Origin: Idiomarina seosinensis_A
GTDB taxonomy: Bacteria > Pseudomonadota > Gammaproteobacteria > Enterobacterales > Alteromonadaceae
DNA: 64,000 nucleotides
Assembly (NCBI RefSeq): GCF_044797955.1
Contig: NZ_CP085211.1
Location: forward strand, 186,001 to 250,000
Direction of reading: 5' to 3'
In this document: one piece after another, positions 44,984-53,507 of the stretch
Numbering within the stretch: position 1 is the stretch's first letter
Layout: each line of letters starts with the position of its first letter
Notes under the pieces: generated by a model
Database searches by the model: none
What the model was told of the DNA's origin: nothing
What the model saw: only the letters and a program-made list of their open reading frames with translations
Translations under genes and position numbers: made by a program

Positions 44984-44999
44984 CTGTGAGTATATACAG
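44984..44999. promoter_or_regulatory. LexA (SOS) box 2
   Basis: CTGTGAGTATATACAG, a near-consensus CTG-N10-CAG site that overlaps the predicted -10 box of lexA. Confidence 0.88.
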
Positions 45000-45016
45000 G
45001 TGATTATTTTTCGCAA
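44989..45016 (-). promoter_or_regulatory. lexA promoter
   Basis: On the minus strand, TTGCGA (45016-45011), 16 bases, TATACT (44994-44989). LexA box 2 covers the -10 element, so bound LexA would block it. Confidence 0.6.
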
Positions 45017-45090
45017 GCAATTTTCTGCAAGCTTTTTTTAGTCCCGGTGATTATCCTGTATACTGACGTTTTGGTGATGTTTAAAACGCA

Positions 45091-47565
45091 ATGGCGGTAA
45101 TTATTCGGATGGCGAATCAGAGTTTAGGTTATCTTCTGTTAAAATATCCTCTGCGGTGGATGACGCGGTTTATTTCAATTGCGGATGACGTCGAATCCGA
45201 GCAGTCGCCGCTGGGTAGTAAGCCTTTGGTTTACGTGATGCGCTCTACCTCCAAGGCTGACTTTTCAATTCTGCAGCAAGCAGCTGAACGGATGCAGCTA
45301 CCGGATCCACAAAAGCCCCTGCACATCGATGGTCAGAAATTCCCGCGCGTCATGTTTCTGGAGCAGGCCGAAACAGACTCTTCGCAGCAGGCAATCGCTG
45401 AATTTCAGCACTTGCTGCAGGCGCATCAGAGCCAGTCAGACCTGGATGTCCATCTTTGTCCGGTGGGCATTTTCTGGGGCCGCAAGCCGGGCCAGGAAGC
45501 CCATGCCGGTAACGCAATGACAGGGGATTTAGACAATCCCGGCCACTTCAGAAAATTTTGGCTGGTGATGTTTTCAGGCCGCCAGGTGTTGTGCCGTTTT
45601 TCGCGCACTGTCAGCCTGGGTACCATGGCGCGGCAAAGCGGCAGCGACCTGAAAATAGCGCACAAATTGGCCCGTGTCGCCCGGGTACATTTTGTGCGTA
45701 TGCGCCATGCGGTTGCCGGACCCAAGCTAAGCGATCGTAACGAGCTGATGCGGACACTGATTGATTCACCGGCGCTTAAAAAGGCCGTAGCGGACGAGCA
45801 GCGCAGTAATCGTGTGAGTGCGCCCGAAGCGCGTAAAAAGGCCTTAAGTTACCTAAATGAAATTGCCGCCAATTACAGTGAAACTCTGGTTCGTGTGCTC
45901 GACCGGTTAATGACCTGGATGTGGAGCCGCATATATAACGGAATCGACGTTCGTGGTGGCGACCGGGTCAGAAAACTGGCGCAACAAGGCCACGAAATTA
46001 TCTATGTGCCTTGCCACCGCAGTCACATGGACTACTTATTGCTCAGCTATGTCATCTATAAAGAAGGCCTGGTGCCACCGCATATCGCAGCCGGTGTTAA
46101 TCTTAACTTTTTCCCGGTTGGTTCTATTTTCCGTCGTGGCGGTGCCTTTTTCATACGCCGCAGCTTTCGGGGTAATAAACTCTACTCTGCGGTGTTCAGG
46201 GAATACCTGAGCTGGTTGTTTCAAAAAGGCTACCCGGTTAAGTATTTCACCGAGGGCGGACGCTCCAGGACAGGCCGCTTATTGCCGCCTAAAACGGGTA
46301 TGCTGGCAATGACCATTCAGGGAATGCTGAGGGGGCAGGAACGTCCCATTTCGTTAGTGCCGGTGTATCTTGGTTATGAGCATGTCATGGAAGTGAGCAC
46401 CTACTTAAAAGAATTGAAAGGCAAGAGCAAAGAAAAAGAATCTATGTGGCAGGTATTGGGCTCAGTTCGCAACCTGAAGAACTTTGGTCAGGGTTATGTG
46501 ACCTTTGGTAACCCCATTGACTTAAAAGACTTTCTGGACCATCAAGTAGACGACTGGCAACGTTCGGTAACCCGCGGCGCAGAAGAACCGGAGCGACCGG
46601 GCTGGTTAAACCCGGTGGTCAGCAAATTGGCTGAGGGCGTGATGCGTGGAATTAACGATGCCGCGGCGGCTAACAGTGTTAATCTGACGGCTTTGGCATT
46701 ATTGAGCTCGGAGCACCATGCATTAACGCGCGAAGAGTTATTGTTGCAGCTTGAAGTGTACTTAGGTTTACTGCAGCAGGTGCCTTACAGCAAACAGGTC
46801 AATGCGCCGCAGTGCAGCGCCGAAACACTCTGGCAGCAAGCCAGTCGGACGAAGAAGTTCACTGTCGCCGATGACACCATGGGGCAGGTGGTATCGCTGG
46901 AAAAAGCCAACGCTATTGCCATGACCTACTACCGAAATAATATTCTGCATCTGATGATTATTCCCGGTCTGGTGGCAACGGTCATGATTGCGAAAAAACA
47001 GCAAACCCATGCCCAGCTTGTCGAGCAGGTGGCGCAGGTTTATCCGATGCTGCAGGCTGAATTATTTCTTTCCCATGAGTTGAGTGATGTTGATTTATGG
47101 GTTGCTGCGATCCTGGAAGAGCTGGAGCGTCAGCAGTTGATCAGCCAGCCTGAGCCACTTCATTATCAAATGGTTTCGCGCGAATCGCCGCAGTGGTTGC
47201 AGTTACAGCTACTGGCGCGAAGTGCCAGTGAAACGTTACAGCGCTATAGCATCGTGCTGGAGTTGCTGCAGCAGGCAGAGCCGATTCAGCGAGCGGACCT
47301 CGAGCGTCACTCTATTACCCTGGCGGAGCGGCTGAGTTCGATTCACGGGATTAACGCGCCGGAATTTTACGATAAAAAAGTCATGAGCACCTTTATCGGT
47401 AGTCTCAAATCGCAGCAGTTATTGCAGGTAAATGATGACGGTCAGCAAATTGCTGCACCGCAAATCGGACCTTTAAGTGACGCCATTGATGCACTTATCG
47501 ACCCGCCTGTGTTACAGACTATCCGGCAATCAGTTCAGCAGTTACTGGTTGAGACGAAATCATAA
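45091..47565 (+). CDS. plsB: Glycerol-3-phosphate 1-O-acyltransferase
   Basis: Inner-membrane-associated enzyme adding the first acyl chain to glycerol-3-phosphate, 824 aa (E. coli 807). Acyltransferase blocks: CHRSHMDYLLLSYV (HX4D), IFRRGGAFFIRRSF, FTEGGRSRTGRL and VPVYLGYEHVME. A TATACT at 45059-45064 is a possible -10. Start is ATG 45091 or 45109, neither with a strong ribosome site. In E. coli plsB-dgkA-lexA is the order; dgkA is absent here. The 3' end overlaps ubiA by 6 bp. Confidence 0.95.
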   Translation: MAVIIRMANQSLGYLLLKYPLRWMTRFISIADDVESEQSPLGSKPLVYVMRSTSKADFSILQQAAERMQLPDPQKPLHIDGQKFPRVMFLEQAETDSSQQAIAEFQHLLQAHQSQSDLDVHLCPVGIFWGRKPGQEAHAGNAMTGDLDNPGHFRKFWLVMFSGRQVLCRFSRTVSLGTMARQSGSDLKIAHKLARVARVHFVRMRHAVAGPKLSDRNELMRTLIDSPALKKAVADEQRSNRVSAPEARKKALSYLNEIAANYSETLVRVLDRLMTWMWSRIYNGIDVRGGDRVRKLAQQGHEIIYVPCHRSHMDYLLLSYVIYKEGLVPPHIAAGVNLNFFPVGSIFRRGGAFFIRRSFRGNKLYSAVFREYLSWLFQKGYPVKYFTEGGRSRTGRLLPPKTGMLAMTIQGMLRGQERPISLVPVYLGYEHVMEVSTYLKELKGKSKEKESMWQVLGSVRNLKNFGQGYVTFGNPIDLKDFLDHQVDDWQRSVTRGAEEPERPGWLNPVVSKLAEGVMRGINDAAAANSVNLTALALLSSEHHALTREELLLQLEVYLGLLQQVPYSKQVNAPQCSAETLWQQASRTKKFTVADDTMGQVVSLEKANAIAMTYYRNNILHLMIIPGLVATVMIAKKQQTHAQLVEQVAQVYPMLQAELFLSHELSDVDLWVAAILEELERQQLISQPEPLHYQMVSRESPQWLQLQLLARSASETLQRYSIVLELLQQAEPIQRADLERHSITLAERLSSIHGINAPEFYDKKVMSTFIGSLKSQQLLQVNDDGQQIAAPQIGPLSDAIDALIDPPVLQTIRQSVQQLLVETKS

Positions 47566-48414
47566 AAACCAGTAGTGCCAGGCCAGACCAAGAGCAAAAG
47601 TCATACCGACGTAGTGATTATGCAAAAAGGCCTGGAAACAGCGAGCTGGCTCTCGCTCTTTAATCAGTTGTTGCTGATAACCAAATAGTACGACGATGAC
47701 AACAAGGCTAAGCAGCAGCGGCCAGCTCCAGTTAAATAGCCAGGCTACATAGCTCAGTAACAGCACGGTCAGTATTTGCAGTAGTCCAATCACTGCCCGG
47801 TCGTAGCGACCAAATAAAATTGCCGTACTGCGGATGCCGATATTGATGTCGTCGTCGCGGTCGGCCATCGCGTACTCAGTGTCGTACATAACCGTCCATA
47901 TTAGGTTAGTGACAAATAATACCCCGGCGATAAACCACTGGTCAGATTGCTGGGAAGTAAATGCCATTAGAATACCAAAGCTGAAGGCTACCCCCAGCAC
48001 CACTTGCGGCAGGTGTGTCCAGCGCTTACAAAACGGGTATAAGGCAGCAATGCCTACGGCGAGAAACGCTAACATGACCGTTTCGGTGTTTAGCTGCAAA
48101 ACCACAATAAATGCAGCAAAAAGTAAACCGGTAAAAACTGCCAGCGCCTCGGCCGCAGTGACTTCGCCGGCCGGAATAGGCCGCTGGCGGGTGCGGCTGA
48201 CATGGCCGTCGAGGTTACGGTCGGCGAAATCGTTAATCACACAGCCAGCCGAGCGCATGAAGAATGTCCCCAGCATAAATAAAGTAAATAACTTAAGTGA
48301 AGGCTCACCGTCACCGGCTATCAGCAGCGCCCAAATAGTTGGCCATGCCAACAGGTAAGTACCAATGGGTCGATCGGCGCGCATTAAACGCCAGTAAGCT
48401 TGTAATTTATTCAT
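47560..48414 (-). CDS. ubiA: 4-hydroxybenzoate octaprenyltransferase
   Basis: Membrane prenyltransferase committing 4-hydroxybenzoate to ubiquinone, 284 aa, about nine helices. First Asp motif NDFADRNLDGHVSRT and second YDTEYAMADRDDD are intact. The ATG at 48414 (MNKLQAYWRLMRADRPIG) follows ubiC by four bases; a frame to 48462 is open but overlaps ubiC. Confidence 0.96.
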   Translation of the reverse strand: MNKLQAYWRLMRADRPIGTYLLAWPTIWALLIAGDGEPSLKLFTLFMLGTFFMRSAGCVINDFADRNLDGHVSRTRQRPIPAGEVTAAEALAVFTGLLFAAFIVVLQLNTETVMLAFLAVGIAALYPFCKRWTHLPQVVLGVAFSFGILMAFTSQQSDQWFIAGVLFVTNLIWTVMYDTEYAMADRDDDINIGIRSTAILFGRYDRAVIGLLQILTVLLLSYVAWLFNWSWPLLLSLVVIVVLFGYQQQLIKEREPARCFQAFLHNHYVGMTFALGLAWHYWFL

Positions 48415-48418
48415 CAGC

Positions 48419-48985
48419 TCAACACTCCGCATAAAAAGGCAGCGGGGATAAAAAGAATTCACTGACCAGAACCCGCTGACCGGAGGTAAAAAACAGGCTC
48501 CGGCGGCCCCAAAGCTCGGTTTGTTTATGGTGCAGTGCTGTATTCAGTTTAGCGATTGGGTGGTGTTTTTCCAGCTGGGTGAGCTGAAATGGACTGCGCA
48601 GTAAGTCGGCCTGATCAAACAATGACTGCCCTAGTGAACGGCTGCCCATGGCCGATAAATTCAGGTTTTCATCGGTTAAGGCCGATAACGGGAAAATACT
48701 GCGGGCGAATACCCAGGGTTGATGGTCACAGTACAGCATCACTTCACGCACTGTGGCTGCAAAGGGTGTATCGACATGGTGCTGTTGAAACAGCTCAAAC
48801 TCACTGTCGAATACCGTAGCAGGTTGTTGACCAATTAATTTAACGGAAAACTGGTTGCTGTGTTTTTTTAGCTTTTGCGTTAACGAGCCTTCTTCCAGTA
48901 ACCAGGGTTTGGCGCTGGCCGGAACAGCAACAGCATCAGCGTTGGTCCACCGGCAAGGGTGGGCAAGAGGAAACTCTAAAGTCAT
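48419..48985 (-). CDS. ubiC: Chorismate lyase
   Basis: Converts chorismate to 4-hydroxybenzoate and pyruvate, 188 aa (E. coli 165). Family features include the start WLLEEGSLTQKL, REVMLYCDHQPWVFARSIFP and GRRSLFF. It has a longer N-terminus than E. coli and no obvious ribosome site. It forms the ubiCA operon. Confidence 0.9.
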   Translation of the reverse strand: MTLEFPLAHPCRWTNADAVAVPASAKPWLLEEGSLTQKLKKHSNQFSVKLIGQQPATVFDSEFELFQQHHVDTPFAATVREVMLYCDHQPWVFARSIFPLSALTDENLNLSAMGSRSLGQSLFDQADLLRSPFQLTQLEKHHPIAKLNTALHHKQTELWGRRSLFFTSGQRVLVSEFFLSPLPFYAEC

Positions 48986-49070
48986 AATAGTTGGGTCTTA
49001 AAGACGATAACGCTATGATAACAGAGCTTGCGGGAGTTAACAGTATTACCAATAAGGACACGAGGCGGCA

Positions 49071-49469
49071 ATGAATAAGAAACTCTTACTGATAGCGCTG
49101 ACATTATTCGCTTTGTGTGGCTTCCCTGCACAAGCTCAGAGCAGCGTTTCCTATTATGGTTTTGAACCGGACATAACCACCAACTTTATCAAGGACGGTA
49201 GCGATTACAGGCTAGGTTTTATTCGTGTGGCCGTCGAAGTTATGGTGCCGAACAGTGATTATGTCAGTGTGGTAGAGCATCATGCCCCTTTATTGCGGGA
49301 TGCTTTTATTCACATTTTAAGTACGGCTTCGGAGCGCGAAATCAAAACGATGACGGGTCGTGATCAATTGCGCTTGAGGGCCCTGGAGAAAGCGCAGCAG
49401 ATTATGCGCGAAGAAACCGGCAACCCGGTGATAAAAGAAGTGTTATTTACTAAGTATCTTTATCAGTGA
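49071..49469 (+). CDS. Secreted FliL-like protein
   Basis: 132 aa with a signal peptide ending FPAQAQSS instead of the membrane anchor of flagellar FliL. The rest has the FliL/stomatin-like pattern: LGFIRVAVEVMV, HAPLLRDAFIHILS, LRLRALEKAQQIMRE and VLFTKYLYQ at the end. No flagellar operon is nearby, though a mini-rod-like gene is at 60.8 kb. Whether it acts at the flagellum is unknown. It has a GAGG ribosome site. Confidence 0.82.
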   Translation: MNKKLLLIALTLFALCGFPAQAQSSVSYYGFEPDITTNFIKDGSDYRLGFIRVAVEVMVPNSDYVSVVEHHAPLLRDAFIHILSTASEREIKTMTGRDQLRLRALEKAQQIMREETGNPVIKEVLFTKYLYQ

Positions 49470-50278
49470 CGGTGTAACCTGGGATTTAGTAAACGCACAA
49501 TAAAACCTGCCAGGCAGCCCGATAACAAGCCGGTTAAGTGGGCTTCATTGGCGATATTAACCCATAAAACATCGGTATAACCCAGGATTAGCCAGCCGAC
49601 CATAAACACAATCAGCCCGGGCGGTAGCCAAAGCGGTGTTTTTCTGCCCCAGCTGTACAGCCAGCAAAAACCCAGCAGGCCATAAACTACACCGGATAGG
49701 CCACCAAAGTTGGGACCGCTGAATAAATATTGCAAAACGTTAGCACTGACGCCACTAAAAAACAGCACGGCCAGCAGCCAGGAACTACCCAGTGAACGCT
49801 CGATACGGCCACCCAGGTACCACCACCAGAATACGTTAAATACCAGGTGCATTAACGAAAAGTGCAATAGCACCGGGGTAACAAAACGCCAGGGCTGGGT
49901 AAAAGGCAGCGTGTTATAAACATGGCTGATGCGCAGTGCACTGAGTACCGCTTCCGGAGCCATTTGCAGGGCCAGGTATACCAGCACGGCCAGAGCAGCG
50001 ATGCTACGTGTCAGCCAGCCGCTGCTGTGCAGAAAGTTGCGGCGTAAGGAGCCGGACTGACTGCCCGGCGAACCGGGCGCTGTCGCCTGCAACCGCTCAG
50101 GATTATTTTTGTAATCCGTAATCAGCTGCCTGGCAGCAGCCTCATAAGCATTTTGATGCAGCCACAGCTCCAACTTGTCGCCTTGCTCATTAACGCTTAC
50201 CGGCATACGGTGTTGGCGCAAATACTGATAAACCTTAGCCATAAAGTCCGGGTCATCGCTAACCAGCAAGCGCCGCAT
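49463..50278 (-). CDS. glpG: Rhomboid intramembrane serine protease GlpG
   Basis: 271 aa: N-terminal cytoplasmic domain (1-70), then six TM helices. Catalytic Ser is in NFGGLSGVVYGLLG and catalytic His in NEAHLTGLLSG; HLVFNVFWWWYLG carries the oxyanion His and Asn. It cuts TM segments of membrane proteins. Seven bases after glpE, as in E. coli, but glpR is absent and tdh is upstream. Confidence 0.95.
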   Translation of the reverse strand: MRRLLVSDDPDFMAKVYQYLRQHRMPVSVNEQGDKLELWLHQNAYEAAARQLITDYKNNPERLQATAPGSPGSQSGSLRRNFLHSSGWLTRSIAALAVLVYLALQMAPEAVLSALRISHVYNTLPFTQPWRFVTPVLLHFSLMHLVFNVFWWWYLGGRIERSLGSSWLLAVLFFSGVSANVLQYLFSGPNFGGLSGVVYGLLGFCWLYSWGRKTPLWLPPGLIVFMVGWLILGYTDVLWVNIANEAHLTGLLSGCLAGFIVRLLNPRLHRH

Positions 50279-50284
50279 AATGGT

Positions 50285-50608
50285 TTAACTCCGCTCAACG
50301 TCGTCAGGGAAGCGGGCTTGCCAGCCGGTAAATCCACCCTGCAAACTATAGACAATACTAAAGCCTTGCTGCTGTAAAACATCGGCCGCCGGCTGGCTGC
50401 TGATGCCATGGTAGCAAACCACCACAACCGGGGTTTCGGCCGGAGTTTGCTGCACAAAGGCCGCAACATTGTCGTTATTTAACGGGCGGGAGCCAGGAAT
50501 ATGGCCTGTTGCAAACGATTGGCTATCGCGAATATCGACGAAGACCGGTTGTTGATCAAGCTGCTGCCATTGCTGATAGGCATCGGTTAAACTGATCTCC
50601 TGCGCCAT
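50285..50608 (-). CDS. glpE: Thiosulfate sulfurtransferase GlpE
   Basis: Single-domain rhodanese, 107 aa, moving sulfane sulfur from thiosulfate to cyanide or thiols. Active Cys in VVVCYHGISSQ. VFVDIRDSQSFATGHIPGS is the N-terminal rhodanese motif. It starts four bases after tdh. Confidence 0.93.
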   Translation of the reverse strand: MAQEISLTDAYQQWQQLDQQPVFVDIRDSQSFATGHIPGSRPLNNDNVAAFVQQTPAETPVVVVCYHGISSQPAADVLQQQGFSIVYSLQGGFTGWQARFPDDVERS

Positions 50609-50612
50609 TGTG

Positions 50613-51638
50613 TTAGTCCCAGTTCAGTATGATTTTGCCGGATTGACCGCTGGTCATGGTTTCAAAGCCTTTTTCATACTCATCAACGGGCAGTTGGTGG
50701 GTCAGGATAGGCGAAATATCCAGTCCGGACTGCAGCAAACTGGCCATTTTGTACCAGGTTTCAAACATTTCGCGGCCGTAGATACCTTTAATGACTAAAC
50801 CTTTGAAAATGACTTCGTTCCAGTCGATGGCAACATTTTCAGGAGGAATACCCAGCATCGCAATTTTGCCACCGTGATTGATGGATTTAAGCATTTGTGA
50901 AAAGGCCGACGGCACACCAGACATCTCCAGACCAACATCAAAGCCTTCTTTCATGTTCAGCTCCTGCATCACATCGCTGAGGCTTTCTTCTGCTACATTA
51001 ACGGCCCGGGTTACGCCCATTTTACGCGCCAAATCCAGTCGATATTCGTTAACGTCCGTAATAACGATATGTCGCGCGCCAACATGTCGGGCCACCGCGG
51101 CTGCCATAATTCCAATTGGACCTGCACCGGTGATTAACACATCTTCACCCACTAAATCGAAGGCCAGGGCTGTGTGGACGGCGTTACCTAAAGGATCCAT
51201 AACGGCCGCCATGTCATCACTGACATCATCGGGCAGTTTAAAGGCATTTTCAGCCGGGATAACCAGATATTCAGCAAAAGCTCCCGGCCGATTAACACCT
51301 ACGCCATATGTGTTACGGCACAGGTGCCGGCGACCGGCTCTGCAGTTACGGCAATGGCCACACGTGATGTGACCTTCGCCGGATACCCGATCGCCGATAT
51401 CAAAGCCACGAACGCCTTCGCCCATGGCTGCCACCTCACCGACATACTCATGGCCAACGACCATAGGCACAGGAATGGTTTTTTGCGCCCAGTCGTCCCA
51501 CTTGTAAATGTGTACGTCGGTGCCACAAATGGCGGTCTTTTTAATTTTTATCAGAATATCGTTATAACCGTAGTCGGGCTTATCGACGTCGGTCATCCAG
51601 ATTCCGGGCTTAGCATGCAGTTTAGACAGCGCTTTCAT
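50613..51638 (-). CDS. tdh: L-threonine 3-dehydrogenase
   Basis: Zinc alcohol-dehydrogenase-type enzyme oxidising threonine to 2-amino-3-ketobutyrate with NAD+, 341 aa. Catalytic zinc residues are in CGTDVHIYKWD and GHEYVGE; the structural zinc cysteines are in CGHCRNCRAGRRHLC; the NAD loop is GAGPIGIMAA. AAGGAG lies six bases before the ATG. Pairs with kbl. Confidence 0.97.
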   Translation of the reverse strand: MKALSKLHAKPGIWMTDVDKPDYGYNDILIKIKKTAICGTDVHIYKWDDWAQKTIPVPMVVGHEYVGEVAAMGEGVRGFDIGDRVSGEGHITCGHCRNCRAGRRHLCRNTYGVGVNRPGAFAEYLVIPAENAFKLPDDVSDDMAAVMDPLGNAVHTALAFDLVGEDVLITGAGPIGIMAAAVARHVGARHIVITDVNEYRLDLARKMGVTRAVNVAEESLSDVMQELNMKEGFDVGLEMSGVPSAFSQMLKSINHGGKIAMLGIPPENVAIDWNEVIFKGLVIKGIYGREMFETWYKMASLLQSGLDISPILTHQLPVDEYEKGFETMTSGQSGKIILNWD

Positions 51639-51661
51639 AATAACTCCTTACTCCCGGCAAT

Positions 51662-52852
51662 TTAAATAATGCCGAGATCTTTACCAATTCGGGTAAATGC
51701 TTCGATAGTGCGGTCCAGCTGCTGACGAGAATGGGCAGCTGACATTTGTGTGCGTATTCTTGCTTTGCCTTTAGGTACCACGGGAAATGAAAAACCGATC
51801 ACATAAATGCCTTCTTCCAGCAATCGGTCAGCCATTTCCGAAGCCTGGCGGGCGTCCCCAATCATGACCGGAATAATGGCATGATCGGCACCGCTTAAGG
51901 TAAAGCCGGCCGCTGTCATTTGCTGGCGAAAATATTCTGCGTTTTGCCACAATTTTTTACGTAACTCGTGTCCCTCGGCCAGCATATCCAGGACTTTAAT
52001 TGAAGCCTGTACAATTGCCGGAGCAACTGAATTAGAAAACAAATAGGGGCGTGAGCGCTGGCGTAGCCACTCGATAACCTCTTTTTTACCCGCAGTATAA
52101 CCGCCGGAGGATCCGCCCAGAGCCTTACCTAACGTGCCGGTGATGATATCAACGCGGTCCATTACGTCGCAGTACTCATGGGTACCTTTACCGTTCTCAC
52201 CGAGGAAGCCGGTGGCATGGCAGTCATCAATCATAACCAGTGCGTCGTACTTATCGGCTAAATCGCAAATGCCTTTTAAGTCGGCAATCACGCCGTCCAT
52301 TGAAAACACACCATCAGTCGCGATCAGCTTAAAGCGGGCGCCATCGGCATCGGCTTGTTTAAGTTGCTCTTCAAGGCTGGCCAGATCATTGTTTTTATAA
52401 CGGTAGCGTTTCGCCTTACTCAAGCGAACGCCGTCAATGATGCTGGCATGGTTCAGCTCATCGCTGATAATGGCATCCTCGGGGCTCATGATGGTTTCGA
52501 ATAAGCCCCCATTGGCATCAAAACACGAGGAATACAAAATTGTATCTTCGGTGCCTAAAAACTCGCTTAATTTGTGCTCGAGTGTTTTATGAATATCCTG
52601 GGTGCCACAGATAAATCGCACCGACGCAGTGCCGAAGCCGTGCTCGTCAAGGCCCTGTTTGGCAGCATTGATTAAGTCAGGGTGGTTGGCTAATCCCAGG
52701 TAGTTATTGGCGCAAAAGTTAAGAACCTGTTCGCCGTTAACGGTAATTTCTGAACTTTGATCGGAAGTAATGACCCGTTCTTTTTTGTACAGGCCTTCGC
52801 TGCGCGTGGCTTCCAGTTGGTCATTAAGCTGTTGGTAAAAAGCGGAATTCAT
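51662..52852 (-). CDS. kbl: Glycine C-acetyltransferase (2-amino-3-ketobutyrate CoA ligase)
   Basis: PLP enzyme cleaving the Tdh product with CoA into glycine and acetyl-CoA, 396 aa. The PLP lysine is in GTLGKALGGSSGG, and DDCHATGFLGENG and NNYLGLANHPDL are conserved. GGAG lies five bases before the ATG. First gene of a probable kbl-tdh-glpE-glpG operon. Confidence 0.97.
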   Translation of the reverse strand: MNSAFYQQLNDQLEATRSEGLYKKERVITSDQSSEITVNGEQVLNFCANNYLGLANHPDLINAAKQGLDEHGFGTASVRFICGTQDIHKTLEHKLSEFLGTEDTILYSSCFDANGGLFETIMSPEDAIISDELNHASIIDGVRLSKAKRYRYKNNDLASLEEQLKQADADGARFKLIATDGVFSMDGVIADLKGICDLADKYDALVMIDDCHATGFLGENGKGTHEYCDVMDRVDIITGTLGKALGGSSGGYTAGKKEVIEWLRQRSRPYLFSNSVAPAIVQASIKVLDMLAEGHELRKKLWQNAEYFRQQMTAAGFTLSGADHAIIPVMIGDARQASEMADRLLEEGIYVIGFSFPVVPKGKARIRTQMSAAHSRQQLDRTIEAFTRIGKDLGII

Positions 52853-53018
52853 GGGTGCTCCATATCGTTTGGTTTGATAGTGGCAAATGTATCGTTCATT
52901 TTACTCAGGTTAGAGCCTGGCCGCATCCTTATTTTGAATTTAGCGTTTGAGTCGGGCGTTCAATAAGGTGTACTCTTTACCCATTAGTTTAGCAATGACC
53001 TCAGCATAAGGGCCAGCC

Positions 53019-53507
53019 ATGCACACAAAAGCCATTTATCCAGGGACTTTCGATCCGGTTACTAATGGTCACTATGATTTAATTGAACGTGCTGCCAACT
53101 TGTTTCATAAAGTGATCGTCGGAGTAGCGGAAAGCCCCAGTAAGAAACCCATATTTACTTTGCAGGAGCGAGTCGTGTTAGCTCAGCAGGTCACTGATGG
53201 CCTGCCTAATGTGTCGGTGGTGGGTTTTTCCGGCTTGCTGGTTAATTTTGCCAAGGATCAGCAAGCTACCGTGTTGTTAAGGGGGTTGCGGGCAGTATCT
53301 GATTTTGAATATGAATTTCAGCTGGCCAACATGAATCGTCGGCTGCATCCTGAGCTGGAAAGCGTTTTCTTAACGCCTGCGGAGGAAAACTCATTTATTT
53401 CCTCAACCCTTGTTAAAGAGGTAGCCTTACATGGCGGTGATGTTAGCGGCTTTACCGATCCACGGGTGGCCTCAGCGCTGATTGAAAAATTCCGAGGCCG
53501 ACATTAA
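53019..53507 (+). CDS. coaD: Phosphopantetheine adenylyltransferase
   Basis: Penultimate step of coenzyme A synthesis, 162 aa. The nucleotidyl transferase motif PGTFDPVTNGHYDLIERA and the ISSTLVKEV loop are intact. AAGGG lies just upstream. A possible TTGAGT, 18 bases, TACTCT promoter is at 52947-52976. The 3' end overlaps the next gene by four bases. Confidence 0.97.
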   Translation: MHTKAIYPGTFDPVTNGHYDLIERAANLFHKVIVGVAESPSKKPIFTLQERVVLAQQVTDGLPNVSVVGFSGLLVNFAKDQQATVLLRGLRAVSDFEYEFQLANMNRRLHPELESVFLTPAEENSFISSTLVKEVALHGGDVSGFTDPRVASALIEKFRGRH

